Shown in pieces: positions 10,493 through 17,605 of a DNA stretch of 64,000 nucleotides (position 1 is the first letter of the stretch; every line of letters starts with the position of its first letter). A program made the translations under genes and the position numbers. The notes beneath the pieces are model-generated. The model searched no databases. It was given only the letters and a program-made list of their open reading frames with translations, and was not told where the DNA came from. Source of the DNA: Muribaculaceae bacterium (lineage in GTDB: Bacteria > Bacteroidota > Bacteroidia > Bacteroidales > Muribaculaceae); assembly GCA_023662835.1 (NCBI GenBank), contig JAMPII010000005.1:1-64000 (forward strand), in the 5' to 3' direction.

Positions 10493-10520
10493 TTGCGTCC
10501 GACAGGGCTGTCGGACGCAA
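10493..10520 (-). promoter_or_regulatory. Hairpin in thrS leader
   Basis: A perfect 12-base-pair stem (arms 10493-10504 and 10509-10520, TTGCGTCCGACA and its complement) with a 4-base loop lies 28 bases upstream of the thrS start codon. If transcription starts about 7 bases after the -7 box at 10530-10537, this hairpin is at the extreme 5' end of the message. It could protect the RNA, act in feedback control of thrS, or be a terminator for the upstream gene. Confidence 0.5.
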
Positions 10521-10529
10521 ATGAGAGGG

Positions 10530-10537
10530 CAAAGCTA
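10530..10537 (-). promoter_or_regulatory. -7 promoter box for thrS operon
   Basis: Minus strand reads TAGCTTTG followed by C, a match to TAnnTTTG. It is 65 bases upstream of thrS. No good -33 TTTG at 19-21 bases, so support is partial. Confidence 0.4.
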
Positions 10538-10616
10538 CGTAATTTTTTGTAAATAACGAAAGATTACCGGGATATTTGCTGTTTTTTAAGCAAATTTTGT
10601 AGCTTTTTCTGTATTA

Positions 10617-10776
10617 GGACCCATATCATAAAATTTCAGGGCCGCTGGGGTCGCTGGCTTGGGTGCTTTTTGTCCTTTGGCCCAGTCACATAGCTCGCTA
10701 TGCTCCTAAGCCTGCAGGCCAAAAATCCCTCCAAGCCAGCGACCCCAGCGGCCCTGAAATTTTATGATATGGGCCC
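10617..10776. repeat. Long inverted-pair palindromic repeat (copy A)
   Basis: Two 46-base arms (10617-10662 and 10731-10776) are reverse complements with a single mismatch near the outer end. Each arm carries the same core seen elsewhere in the window: GGGCCC (GGACCC at the left outer end), then ATATCATAAAATTTCA, then GGGCC. The arms then extend into a shared stretch containing CGCTGGGGTCGCTGGCTTGG. The 68-base middle has its own nested pairing: TTTGGCC with GGCCAAA (10676-10682, 10717-10723) and CATAGC with GCTATG around a 2-base loop (10689-10702). The right end abuts the stop codon of the DUF5723 gene. It resembles a BIME-type inverted REP pair or a small non-autonomous element. Confidence 0.85.
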
Positions 10777-12156
10777 TTAGAACGGTATGTTGATACCGAA
10801 GTTTACGTTGGCGTTTGATGATAGAGGAACGCCTTGTTTAGCCAGTTTACCGGGGGTGTGGTCGGTAGCCAGATAGAGGTTGAAGCCGGGGGTGTGGAGG
10901 TTGATTATCCAGCCGAATCCGAATCCGAAAGTTCCATAGGCTGCTGATGCACTGGCCGAGAAAATTTTGCATGGAGCTACGTTGGCGCTTAAGCGGAAGT
11001 CGGTCCATGTGAAGTCTCCATTTATACGGGTTGTTGAGAGGGCACCAAATTTCAATTTGCGATAGAGGGGGAAGGTGTACTCGGCACCGAGGTTTACGGT
11101 GGCAGCCAATGCAGTTGTCCGACCGCCTTTGTCGCCCATGTCGTTAAGCTCGTAAAGGGCCGATAGCTGATCCTTCATTTTATCCAATTCGTCGTCGAAG
11201 TTGTTTGGCTGGTCGCCGTCGACGTTGAAGGTGTAGCGGTCTGTTTCGAAGGTCTGAGTCCCATTGGTTGAGGCTACCATGTTGTTGCTCCACGAGATGA
11301 AACCGAGGTCGAGTACGGCGGCTGAGAATGTCCAGTCGTTGTTGAGTTTGTAGGTTGCACCCAGATCGACTGCCATGCCAAAGCCGTTTACGCCGGCACC
11401 GTCGATGTCAGCACCGCTAACGTATTCGTGGCCTGTACGTGAGTTTGTGTCTTTGTCGTATGTGAGGCCTTTTACTGATGCGTTGATTGTTGCGTTGGTC
11501 ATTGCTTGCCAGTTGTTTTCGCCGAGCACCAGTTGAGCCTTATCGAATTTGGCATCTATATCGGCTCCGCCGACAAGGAATTTTAAGGTTCCGCCTACGC
11601 GCAGTTTGTTGTTGATGTTGCGCGAGTGGCCTAGCCCGATTTCGGCCCAAGCGCTACCACTGGCGCGGAGGTCGGAGATGTCGTAAGTGTCGTTCTGTAG
11701 TCCTTGTTTCATGAGTCGGAACAGTTCTTTCGGCAGGCGGGCGTTGATGTCGGCACGGGCGTTAATACTGATAGTGTTGTATCCGCCAAAGGCTTTGAAT
11801 CCGGCCGATAATACACCTACGCGAAGGTTTACGCCGAGGCGCGATTTGTTGTCGAGGTTGCCTAGGAATTCGGATGCGCTGACACCGGGGTTGAGGAATG
11901 TTGTTGTACGGCCATTAATGTTGTAGAGGAAGTCCTTTACGTGGGCTGTTCCTTGCATTCCGATGTTGAGGTTGCCTAGTGCGGGGAACGAAACGAAGTT
12001 GCGGTTGTTGCCTATAGCAGGGTTCATCTGGAACCGATACATGTATTCGTCGTTGAAATAAGCTGATTCGGTGCTTTGTGCAGCGGCTGTGAATGAAGCG
12101 ACGGCCAAAATTACAGCTGTGCAGCTTCGGAGTATGTTGAGTTTTGAGAATTTCAT
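10777..12156 (-). CDS. DUF5723-family outer-membrane beta-barrel protein
   Basis: Predicted outer-membrane protein of unknown substrate, 459 residues. A signal peptide (1-26, ending TAAAQ) precedes a segment characteristic of the family (YRFQMNPAIGNNRNFVSFPA, LGNLNIG) and a repetitive beta-strand pattern to the C-terminal phenylalanine (GINIPF), the usual barrel-terminal residue. It follows a lipoprotein gene by 25 bases on the same strand, so the two probably form an operon and may work together at the outer membrane. Its TAA stop codon is immediately followed by the long palindromic repeat. The function of the family is not established. Confidence 0.75.
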   Translation of the reverse strand: MKFSKLNILRSCTAVILAVASFTAAAQSTESAYFNDEYMYRFQMNPAIGNNRNFVSFPALGNLNIGMQGTAHVKDFLYNINGRTTTFLNPGVSASEFLGNLDNKSRLGVNLRVGVLSAGFKAFGGYNTISINARADINARLPKELFRLMKQGLQNDTYDISDLRASGSAWAEIGLGHSRNINNKLRVGGTLKFLVGGADIDAKFDKAQLVLGENNWQAMTNATINASVKGLTYDKDTNSRTGHEYVSGADIDGAGVNGFGMAVDLGATYKLNNDWTFSAAVLDLGFISWSNNMVASTNGTQTFETDRYTFNVDGDQPNNFDDELDKMKDQLSALYELNDMGDKGGRTTALAATVNLGAEYTFPLYRKLKFGALSTTRINGDFTWTDFRLSANVAPCKIFSASASAAYGTFGFGFGWIINLHTPGFNLYLATDHTPGKLAKQGVPLSSNANVNFGINIPF

Positions 12157-12181
12157 TTTACTTGCGTGTTTTTATGCATCG

Positions 12182-13912
12182 TTAGAGTTCTTTTTCGTAG
12201 TAGCCTGAAACGGTGGCGCGGATGTTTTTAAGTGTAATTCCTTGCGAGGGGCTGAGCGCCTGTGAATTCTGTGGGGCTGTAGCTTTTGCTTCGAAGCTGA
12301 TGCCGTCGAGGTGGGTCACTGTGCCGGTTATATGGATTTTTACCTGCTGACCGTTGGCATTTGCCTGAATGTCGGCGCCGTCAATCTCAACATTGTTAAT
12401 TTTGTTTCCGTTTATGTCTATTGGGTATCCGGTTAGTTTTACATTGAAGGGGAGGTCGGTGGTGACTGATGCTGTTACGTTGAGCTCGGAGATTGTGATT
12501 TTGTCGATGTCTTCGTCGTTCCATCCATTTTCAACGTCGCTGTAAACAATCTGCGATCCTTCTTTTAGTGCCAGAGGCGCGTAGAGAGTATAGCTTCCTT
12601 CGATTTGCGGATAGCTACCAAGACGGAAGTTGTTTACTTGCTGAACCGGGATTTCCGGATTGTTGATGTTGATTTCGATTTGATTGGGAAGTCCGTTGCC
12701 GGCAAGGATATTTGACAAAGAAGAGTAGGGCACGTGGTCGGAACCGGTGTAGTCGACGTTCTCGTTTTTGAAATAACTTTCAGGCTTTACGGGCGACAGG
12801 CAGTAGCTGTTGTTAGCTTTGGCATAGAGGGGGAATGTGCCATTGTCGATTGAGCAAACAACCGGGGCTTCTCCGTTGTCGCGGGTGGCCGTCAGGCTCA
12901 GTCCTGCATTTCCTTGTATACCATACTGAGCGAAGGGATTGGTAAGTTTGATGTATATTTGCGGGTTAGCTATGCTAACGTCGGTGCCTCCTTGGTTGAG
13001 GAAGTCGGGCAGATCGTTGAGGGTTACGGGCGCAATGTTCAGATCATTGATGGTGTATTTAACCTTGCCTGTAAAAGTTTTAACCTCGAATGCACTGAGA
13101 ATAGGCTGGCTCCAGATTACTATTTTGGATGGGATTTGCTCGCTGGTAGTTCCTTGGGGAAGCATGAGGCTGAGAGCTTTGAAGCCAGTTTGGCCACTGA
13201 TGTCGATGCTGTGTTTGTTGCCGTCGAACTTGATTCCGGAAGTAGCTATGTTGATGGCGCTTGCTGAAATTGAGAGTGTGATGCCGTTTTGGAGGTTATT
13301 TACTTCGGCTATTTTCACTTCGCCTGTTTTGCTGTCGTAGGTGCCGGCCGATGTTGCTACAGTTAACCCTTTAGGAAGTTGGATAACAACGTTTTTGAAC
13401 TTTGTGCCTGCGGGGAGGTCGGCTCCATAGCTTGCTATATTCACAATGTAGTCGAAGTTCCAGGATATACCGAGTTGGTCGATGGCAACAATGTCGTCAG
13501 TGATACCGGTGTAGTGGTATTCGAAGGTTGACATCGGAGCCATTTCTGCTTCTATTTCGTAGTTTTTGTCGAGGGTGATTCCAGCTGGAAGTGTCGGAAT
13601 ATTTACTTCTGTTGTTGATGGATTGATTGCTGGGGCGTTGACGGTAAAGGGGGTTACATTGATAGCTCCTGAGTTGAATGTACCATTCTCCAGCAAAGCG
13701 TATTGCCCGTTTACTATCTGAATTTTATCACCTTCTTCGATGTCGATGATGCTTGTGAGTGTGATTTCGTCGATGTTGACCGGTACTGTTAAAGAATTGA
13801 CATTCACTCTGGCGGTTGTTTCGATGTCGGACAAGTCGTACTTGTCGTCGATACACCCTGTAAAAGCCGTTGCTGAGGCGGCGACAGTCAGGGCGATTGT
13901 TAGTTTGTTCAT
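12182..13912 (-). CDS. Hypothetical multi-domain lipoprotein
   Basis: About 576 residues from the ATG at 13912; a longer reading from 14005 adds 31 residues that do not look like a signal. The N-terminus is a lipoprotein signal peptide with lipobox ending at Cys20 (AFTGC), followed by DDKYDLSDIETTARVNVNSL. The rest looks all-beta, with repeated motifs of the form NNVEIDGADI and TVTHLDG that suggest tandem immunoglobulin-like or adhesin-like domains. I do not recognise a named family. It is upstream of the DUF5723 barrel in a likely operon, and a -7 box lies 69 bases upstream. It could be a surface-exposed or periplasmic partner of that barrel (inference). Confidence 0.7.
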   Translation of the reverse strand: MNKLTIALTVAASATAFTGCIDDKYDLSDIETTARVNVNSLTVPVNIDEITLTSIIDIEEGDKIQIVNGQYALLENGTFNSGAINVTPFTVNAPAINPSTTEVNIPTLPAGITLDKNYEIEAEMAPMSTFEYHYTGITDDIVAIDQLGISWNFDYIVNIASYGADLPAGTKFKNVVIQLPKGLTVATSAGTYDSKTGEVKIAEVNNLQNGITLSISASAINIATSGIKFDGNKHSIDISGQTGFKALSLMLPQGTTSEQIPSKIVIWSQPILSAFEVKTFTGKVKYTINDLNIAPVTLNDLPDFLNQGGTDVSIANPQIYIKLTNPFAQYGIQGNAGLSLTATRDNGEAPVVCSIDNGTFPLYAKANNSYCLSPVKPESYFKNENVDYTGSDHVPYSSLSNILAGNGLPNQIEININNPEIPVQQVNNFRLGSYPQIEGSYTLYAPLALKEGSQIVYSDVENGWNDEDIDKITISELNVTASVTTDLPFNVKLTGYPIDINGNKINNVEIDGADIQANANGQQVKIHITGTVTHLDGISFEAKATAPQNSQALSPSQGITLKNIRATVSGYYEKEL

Positions 13913-13980
13913 TAGCTGATGAATATTGATTGGTTGTGTGCTATTATGAAAAAATGTTTTCTTACATAATTCAATGGGCG

Positions 13981-13988
13981 CAAAGGTA
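13981..13988 (-). promoter_or_regulatory. -7 promoter box for lipoprotein/DUF5723 operon
   Basis: Minus strand reads TACCTTTG followed by C, matching TAnnTTTG, 69 bases upstream of the lipoprotein start. CAAA blocks at 14003 and 14017 are not at the optimal -33 spacing. Confidence 0.4.
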
Positions 13989-14100
13989 CGTAAAATACGT
14001 ATCAAAAAAAATATTACAAAATAAAAAAAAAGTGTTAAAGTTTGAACTTGGAAAATATGTTCTTTTAAAGAATGATAGGAGAATATTGGCGTTGGTTATG

Positions 14101-15168
14101 CTATATGCCTAGAAGGTCGCGAAATATGTCGAGGGCTGTTTTTATTTCGTCGGCTTTGGCGCGACAGTCGATGTTTATTTTACCAATGTCCGACAAAAGG
14201 GTGAAGTTGATTTCCTGCGGCGAAGTGTTCTTTTTGTCGTGGCGCATGTATTCTATCAAAACCGGATAGTCGGTGCATGTGATTGACGGCGCTCCGTAGT
14301 TGTCGGAAATATATTTTGCAGTATGGCGCAGCGTGGTTGTTGGAAATCCACATTGCATATGACTAAGTATTAACTCGATAACGCAGCCCCACGCAACGGC
14401 ATATCCGTGAGGCACGGGCCTGCCGTTTTTCATTGCCAGACTTTCCAGAGCGTGGCCGGCGGTGTGTCCCAGATTTAGGGCGCGGCGAATTCCGTGTTCA
14501 TAGGGGTCGTCGGCAACAATGCGACGCTTTACGTTTACCGAGGTTTCGAGCAGTTGCAGCATTTCATCGGTTGATAACGAGCAGGGGTTGCTGTTGAGCA
14601 ATGCGTTGAACGATTCGGCGGAGTCGATAAGCCCATGTTTTAGCATCTCGGCGTAGCCCGATAGCAGTTCTGATTGTGGCAGAGTGCTGAAAAATCGTGT
14701 AGAGATAATCACGTAATCGGCCGGTGAGAAAACTCCGATTTCATTTTTGTATCCGTTGAAATTGATGCCTGTCTTTCCTCCCACGGCAGCATCGACGGCC
14801 GAAAGGAGTGTGGTTGGCATATTGATAAACTTGATGCCGCGTTTGAACGTTGAGGCGGCAAAGCCGCCGAGGTCGGTTATTACGCCTCCGCCAAGGCATA
14901 TAAGCGCTGAATGGCGTGTGGCTCCTCCTTTTTGCAATTCATTCCAAACGTTTGAAGTGGATTCCAGATTTTTATTTATGTCGCCAGCGGGTATGGTGAT
15001 AGGCTGCAGATTGGCAAACCGGCTGTCCTCGCTTTGTATTACGGGCCATACATATTTTAATGTGTTTTCGTCGGTAAGGACAAAAATATTTGTGGGGCTC
15101 AGTACTGATATTGCATTCGACAGTGCGTCGGCTGTATTGTTGGTGAACAGAATAGATTGTTGTTTCAT
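14101..15168 (-). CDS. aroB: 3-dehydroquinate synthase
   Basis: Second enzyme of the shikimate pathway: it converts DAHP to 3-dehydroquinate with NAD and a divalent metal, in the cytosol. It is 355 residues, normal length. Visible are the nucleotide-binding segment GGGVITDLGGFAAS, the PTTLLSAVDAAVGGKTGIN motif, and metal ligands in the GHTAGHALE region. It is the last gene of a three-gene minus-strand operon and overlaps the HAD gene by 4 bases (ATGA type), so it is translationally coupled. Coupling to a HAD phosphatase and a DUF5715 peptidase-like protein is not an obvious pathway link. Confidence 0.95.
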   Translation of the reverse strand: MKQQSILFTNNTADALSNAISVLSPTNIFVLTDENTLKYVWPVIQSEDSRFANLQPITIPAGDINKNLESTSNVWNELQKGGATRHSALICLGGGVITDLGGFAASTFKRGIKFINMPTTLLSAVDAAVGGKTGINFNGYKNEIGVFSPADYVIISTRFFSTLPQSELLSGYAEMLKHGLIDSAESFNALLNSNPCSLSTDEMLQLLETSVNVKRRIVADDPYEHGIRRALNLGHTAGHALESLAMKNGRPVPHGYAVAWGCVIELILSHMQCGFPTTTLRHTAKYISDNYGAPSITCTDYPVLIEYMRHDKKNTSPQEINFTLLSDIGKINIDCRAKADEIKTALDIFRDLLGI

Positions 15169-15893
15169 TTGTTGGCCAGAAGGTTTGTTAAGTCGCGTTC
15201 GATGTCGGACATTGATGTGTAAACTATGTCGGCGCCTGCATTGTAGAGGGTGTCGGGGTTTATTGGCCCGGTTATGATGCCTATGGTGAAGGCTCCGGCG
15301 CGGTGGGCAGATTCAACTCCTAAAGGGGCGTTGTCGATGGCTATGCATTGCCAAGGTTTGGCTTGAGCCAACTGCATTGCTTTTAAGAACGGTTCGGGAT
15401 GCGGTTTCCCTCTGGTGACGGACGCGGCCGTTATGCGTCGTTGTTTGGGGAATGCGCCTGGAAAATCGTTGTCGAGACGGCCGAGGGTGGTAGGTTGGCC
15501 TGAGCCGGTTACGAGAACGGTCGTAATTCCGTAGGCTAGTAGGGCGCTGACGGTTTGTTGCGCTCCTTCGATTAGCTTTGGCGCTCCCATTTTTGAGAAA
15601 TATGATGCTTTGCGTGCGTATAGCTCTTTTGCTTTTATGGGCTCGACGTCTCGGCCGTAGGCGCGTTGCCATAATATATTTATTGTGTCGGTGCCGGTGC
15701 GCCCTTCGTAAAGAAAAAACTCGTCAGGGGTGCAGTCGATGCCAAGCTCTGAAATCATTTGATGCCAGGCGTGGGCATGGTTTGGCATGGAATCGTACAG
15801 AGTGCCGTCCATGTCGAACAATGCGGCACGGGGCGAAAATTTATATGGTGCTACCTGTTGGTTGTAGCGGTCTATGGCGTGTAGTAGTGTCAT
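15165..15893 (-). CDS. HAD-family hydrolase (phosphoglucomutase/phosphatase-like)
   Basis: Cytosolic HAD-superfamily enzyme of 242 residues. Motif I is FDMDGTLYDS with Asp27 and Asp29, followed by a helical cap domain (about 35-105). Motif II lies around VTGSG, and later come GKPHPEPF with the motif III lysine and IDNAPLGVESAHRAG as motif IV. The cap type and the GKPHPEPFLKA segment resemble beta-phosphoglucomutase-like or sugar-phosphate phosphatases. The substrate is unknown. It overlaps the DUF5715 gene upstream and aroB downstream by 4 bases each, so all three are co-translated. Confidence 0.88.
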   Translation of the reverse strand: MTLLHAIDRYNQQVAPYKFSPRAALFDMDGTLYDSMPNHAHAWHQMISELGIDCTPDEFFLYEGRTGTDTINILWQRAYGRDVEPIKAKELYARKASYFSKMGAPKLIEGAQQTVSALLAYGITTVLVTGSGQPTTLGRLDNDFPGAFPKQRRITAASVTRGKPHPEPFLKAMQLAQAKPWQCIAIDNAPLGVESAHRAGAFTIGIITGPINPDTLYNAGADIVYTSMSDIERDLTNLLANK

Positions 15894-16756
15894 GATTCGC
15901 TGTCGGTTTGATTGTCGTCGACAACGCGGGCTGTTATGTGGAAGCAGCCTTGTTTGCGTTCATACTTTACGTAGCATTTTTGCTCTTGGCGCATTTCGCT
16001 CAAAATTTCGCCCAATAGATTTTTCAAGTCCTGTTGGGTGCGGTTGGTGGAAGTTGATCGGTCGCATATGAAATTGACGTAACTGATGTCGAAGGTTGTC
16101 CCATACTGGTGGGCAGATGCTGAAATTGCATTTGTGTTGCGACGTCGGAGTTGTCGTATAGTTGAGCTGGTGCGTAGTAGGCTAGTGACTTTTATGCGGT
16201 AGCTACCACCGCCGCGAGCTACCAATGAGTCGTTGAAACGGGAGCCAATTTCGTTGAGAAGGTCGGCTGCTTCCGGGACAAGATAAGGGTAGGAGTGGGT
16301 GAGGTTGTCGACAACGAAGTTGGCGCTGGAGCGTATGCGGCAAATAGGTCTGCGCAGTTGCCAGGCTTCGGTTGGGTTAGATATTGGATGGATGCCTATT
16401 TTCTCGGCTTCGGCCAGATGAATGTGGTTGCTGTCGTTGAACACGCGTCCGAGGGAACCTCCGATTGGATTCACTTTTAGCCGTACGCAGCTGTTGTTTG
16501 GCATTTCGTCGAGGTAGGTGTCGTAGACCGATGAACTGTCGGGTGTAAGCGGTGGGACGGTGTCGGTTGTCATGTCGCTGTCAAGTTCGTCGGCGTATAA
16601 TTCGTTGTCGTCGCCAATCTCCTGCAGTGGCACTTCGTTAACGATTGGCTTCGTGCTTTGCCGCAGAGTCATGCGTCCGCAACTGAATCCGGCAACGAAT
16701 CCGAGCGCAGCGGTGATAGACAATAGGGTTAATATGGCTTTTTTACGTCGTTTCAT
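15890..16756 (-). CDS. DUF5715 protein, M15-peptidase-like
   Basis: Exported or membrane-anchored protein of 288 residues with a basic N-terminus and one hydrophobic segment (about 7-27). The C-terminal half carries a pattern like D-Ala-D-Ala metallopeptidases of family M15/VanY: SAHQYGTTFD with His216 and Asp223, and CFHIT with His273, which would be the zinc triad. The region before it (SYRIKVTSLLRT) matches the fold context of those enzymes. A role in peptidoglycan trimming in the periplasm is therefore plausible but inferred. It is the first gene of the DUF5715-HAD-aroB operon and has a strong promoter 54 bases upstream. Confidence 0.75.
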   Translation of the reverse strand: MKRRKKAILTLLSITAALGFVAGFSCGRMTLRQSTKPIVNEVPLQEIGDDNELYADELDSDMTTDTVPPLTPDSSSVYDTYLDEMPNNSCVRLKVNPIGGSLGRVFNDSNHIHLAEAEKIGIHPISNPTEAWQLRRPICRIRSSANFVVDNLTHSYPYLVPEAADLLNEIGSRFNDSLVARGGGSYRIKVTSLLRTSSTIRQLRRRNTNAISASAHQYGTTFDISYVNFICDRSTSTNRTQQDLKNLLGEILSEMRQEQKCYVKYERKQGCFHITARVVDDNQTDSES

Positions 16757-16809
16757 GCTTGTTTATTTGCGTTAGCGCATTGTTGCGCAACTCAATCTGG
16801 TTGGCGGTG

Positions 16810-16841
16810 CAAAATTAATCATTTTCAAAATCATCGGCAAA
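16810..16841 (-). promoter_or_regulatory. Promoter of DUF5715-HAD-aroB operon
   Basis: On the minus strand TTTG (16841-16838), a 20-base spacer and TAATTTTG (16817-16810) match the full Bacteroidetes consensus. The -7 box plus downstream bases form a 20-base stretch identical to that of the yitT promoter at 38225-38244. Confidence 0.75.
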
Positions 16842-16869
16842 CGTGTTGGTTGACACTCTCTAAATAAAC

Positions 16870-16902
16870 GGACGGCAAAACTTATCGCAAGCTTCGCCGT
16901 CC
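16870..16902 (-). terminator. Minus-strand intrinsic terminator in divergent gap
   Basis: Arms 16870-16883 and 16889-16902 form a 14-base-pair stem with a 5-base loop. The stem is fully paired only in the minus-strand RNA, with two G-U pairs; on the plus strand these are A-C mismatches. The minus-strand tail is GTTTATTTA. No annotated minus-strand gene lies directly upstream, which points to an unannotated transcript. Confidence 0.55.
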
Positions 16903-16982
16903 TTCCATTCATGAGAAATCTATCTACTATTTTAATATCGGTGCGTAAATGTATAGTAAATGTAGATATCTTCCGGATGTCT

Positions 16983-17040
16983 GTTCCAGATTAAGGGTTG
17001 TAATTGTAGTGATGTTCTTTCATCTGGAACCGTTTTTTTT
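16983..17040 (+). terminator. Plus-strand terminator-like hairpin with T-run
   Basis: GTTCCAGAT (16983-16991) pairs with ATCTGGAAC (17022-17030) across a 30-base loop. Eight consecutive T bases follow at 17033-17040. No plus-strand gene precedes it in this gap, so what it would terminate is unclear. Confidence 0.4.
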
Positions 17041-17356
17041 AGATTGTTAGAAATAGTACCAATAAAGATAATGAGTATTGTAGTGGGGAAGAATTAAAAT
17101 TCCTGTATACAATTATGAAATGTCAGATTTAGTGATTCTGTTTTGTTCTTTCAGATGCAAAATTAGTAAAAATGTTATAGATATGTTATGGATATCTTCT
17201 TTTTTTTATGAAATTCAAAATTTTAGTCAATAATATTTTATTTAAAGCGGAATTTTGCATCAATTTGAAAACGAAAAATCGCGTATACACGTATTCAAAA
17301 TGCCGATTTGGCTAAATTCAAACTAAAAAGCCAAAAACATTAGAATCTTATCGAAT

Positions 17357-17376
17357 GCGTTACAATGGCGTTACAA
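17357..17376 (+). repeat. Tandem 9-base direct repeats upstream of frd
   Basis: GCGTTACAA occurs at 17357-17365 and again at 17368-17376, an 11-base period of about one helical turn. It lies about 80 bases upstream of the -33 element of the frdCAB promoter, a position suited to an activator site. Confidence 0.5.
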
Positions 17377-17432
17377 CAGTATACCTCCGAACTGTACGTA
17401 AATAAGCCTGGCAAAATAAAAATATTGAGAGC

Positions 17433-17454
17433 ATTAAGGAATTTTTTCCTTAAT
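17433..17454 (+). promoter_or_regulatory. Inverted repeat next to frd promoter
   Basis: ATTAAGGAA, a TTTT loop, and TTCCTTAAT (17433-17441 and 17446-17454) form a perfect 9-base inverted repeat that ends one base before the -33 TTTG of the frdCAB promoter. It could be an operator. Confidence 0.45.
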
Positions 17455-17455
17455 A

Positions 17456-17487
17456 TTTGTTGCAGCCGCTAAATTGTCTTACATTTG
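17456..17487 (+). promoter_or_regulatory. Promoter of frdCAB
   Basis: TTTG (17456-17459), a 20-base spacer, then TACATTTG (17480-17487) match the Bacteroidetes -33/-7 consensus. The predicted leader before frdC is about 110 bases. Confidence 0.75.
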
Positions 17488-17605
17488 TAGGGCGAAATAT
17501 GTGGCTTGGCGATAAAGCTGCAATCGACGCTTTCGGCAGAGTCCAAAAAGTGGTAATCAACAATCAACTAAAACAATATAAACTAAATTTAATTAAACAA
17601 CTACT

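Larger units (their letters stand above)
16757..17605. other. Long divergent intergenic region
   Basis: This gap separates the minus-strand DUF5715 operon from plus-strand frdCAB. It holds two consensus promoters (one for each operon), two terminator-like hairpins pointing in opposite directions, a pair of 9-base direct repeats and an inverted repeat just upstream of the frd promoter. No convincing protein gene is seen. A small RNA on the minus strand between about 17150 and 16865 is possible. Confidence 0.6.

Noticed and set aside
10617..10776. CRISPR array or attachment site
   Set aside because: There is one inverted pair, not regularly spaced direct repeats, and no cas or integrase gene is near.
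16911..16994. 27-codon plus-strand frame ending at the hairpin in the divergent gap
   Set aside because: The translation has no signal, domain or repeat, and no promoter box lies before it; most likely chance.
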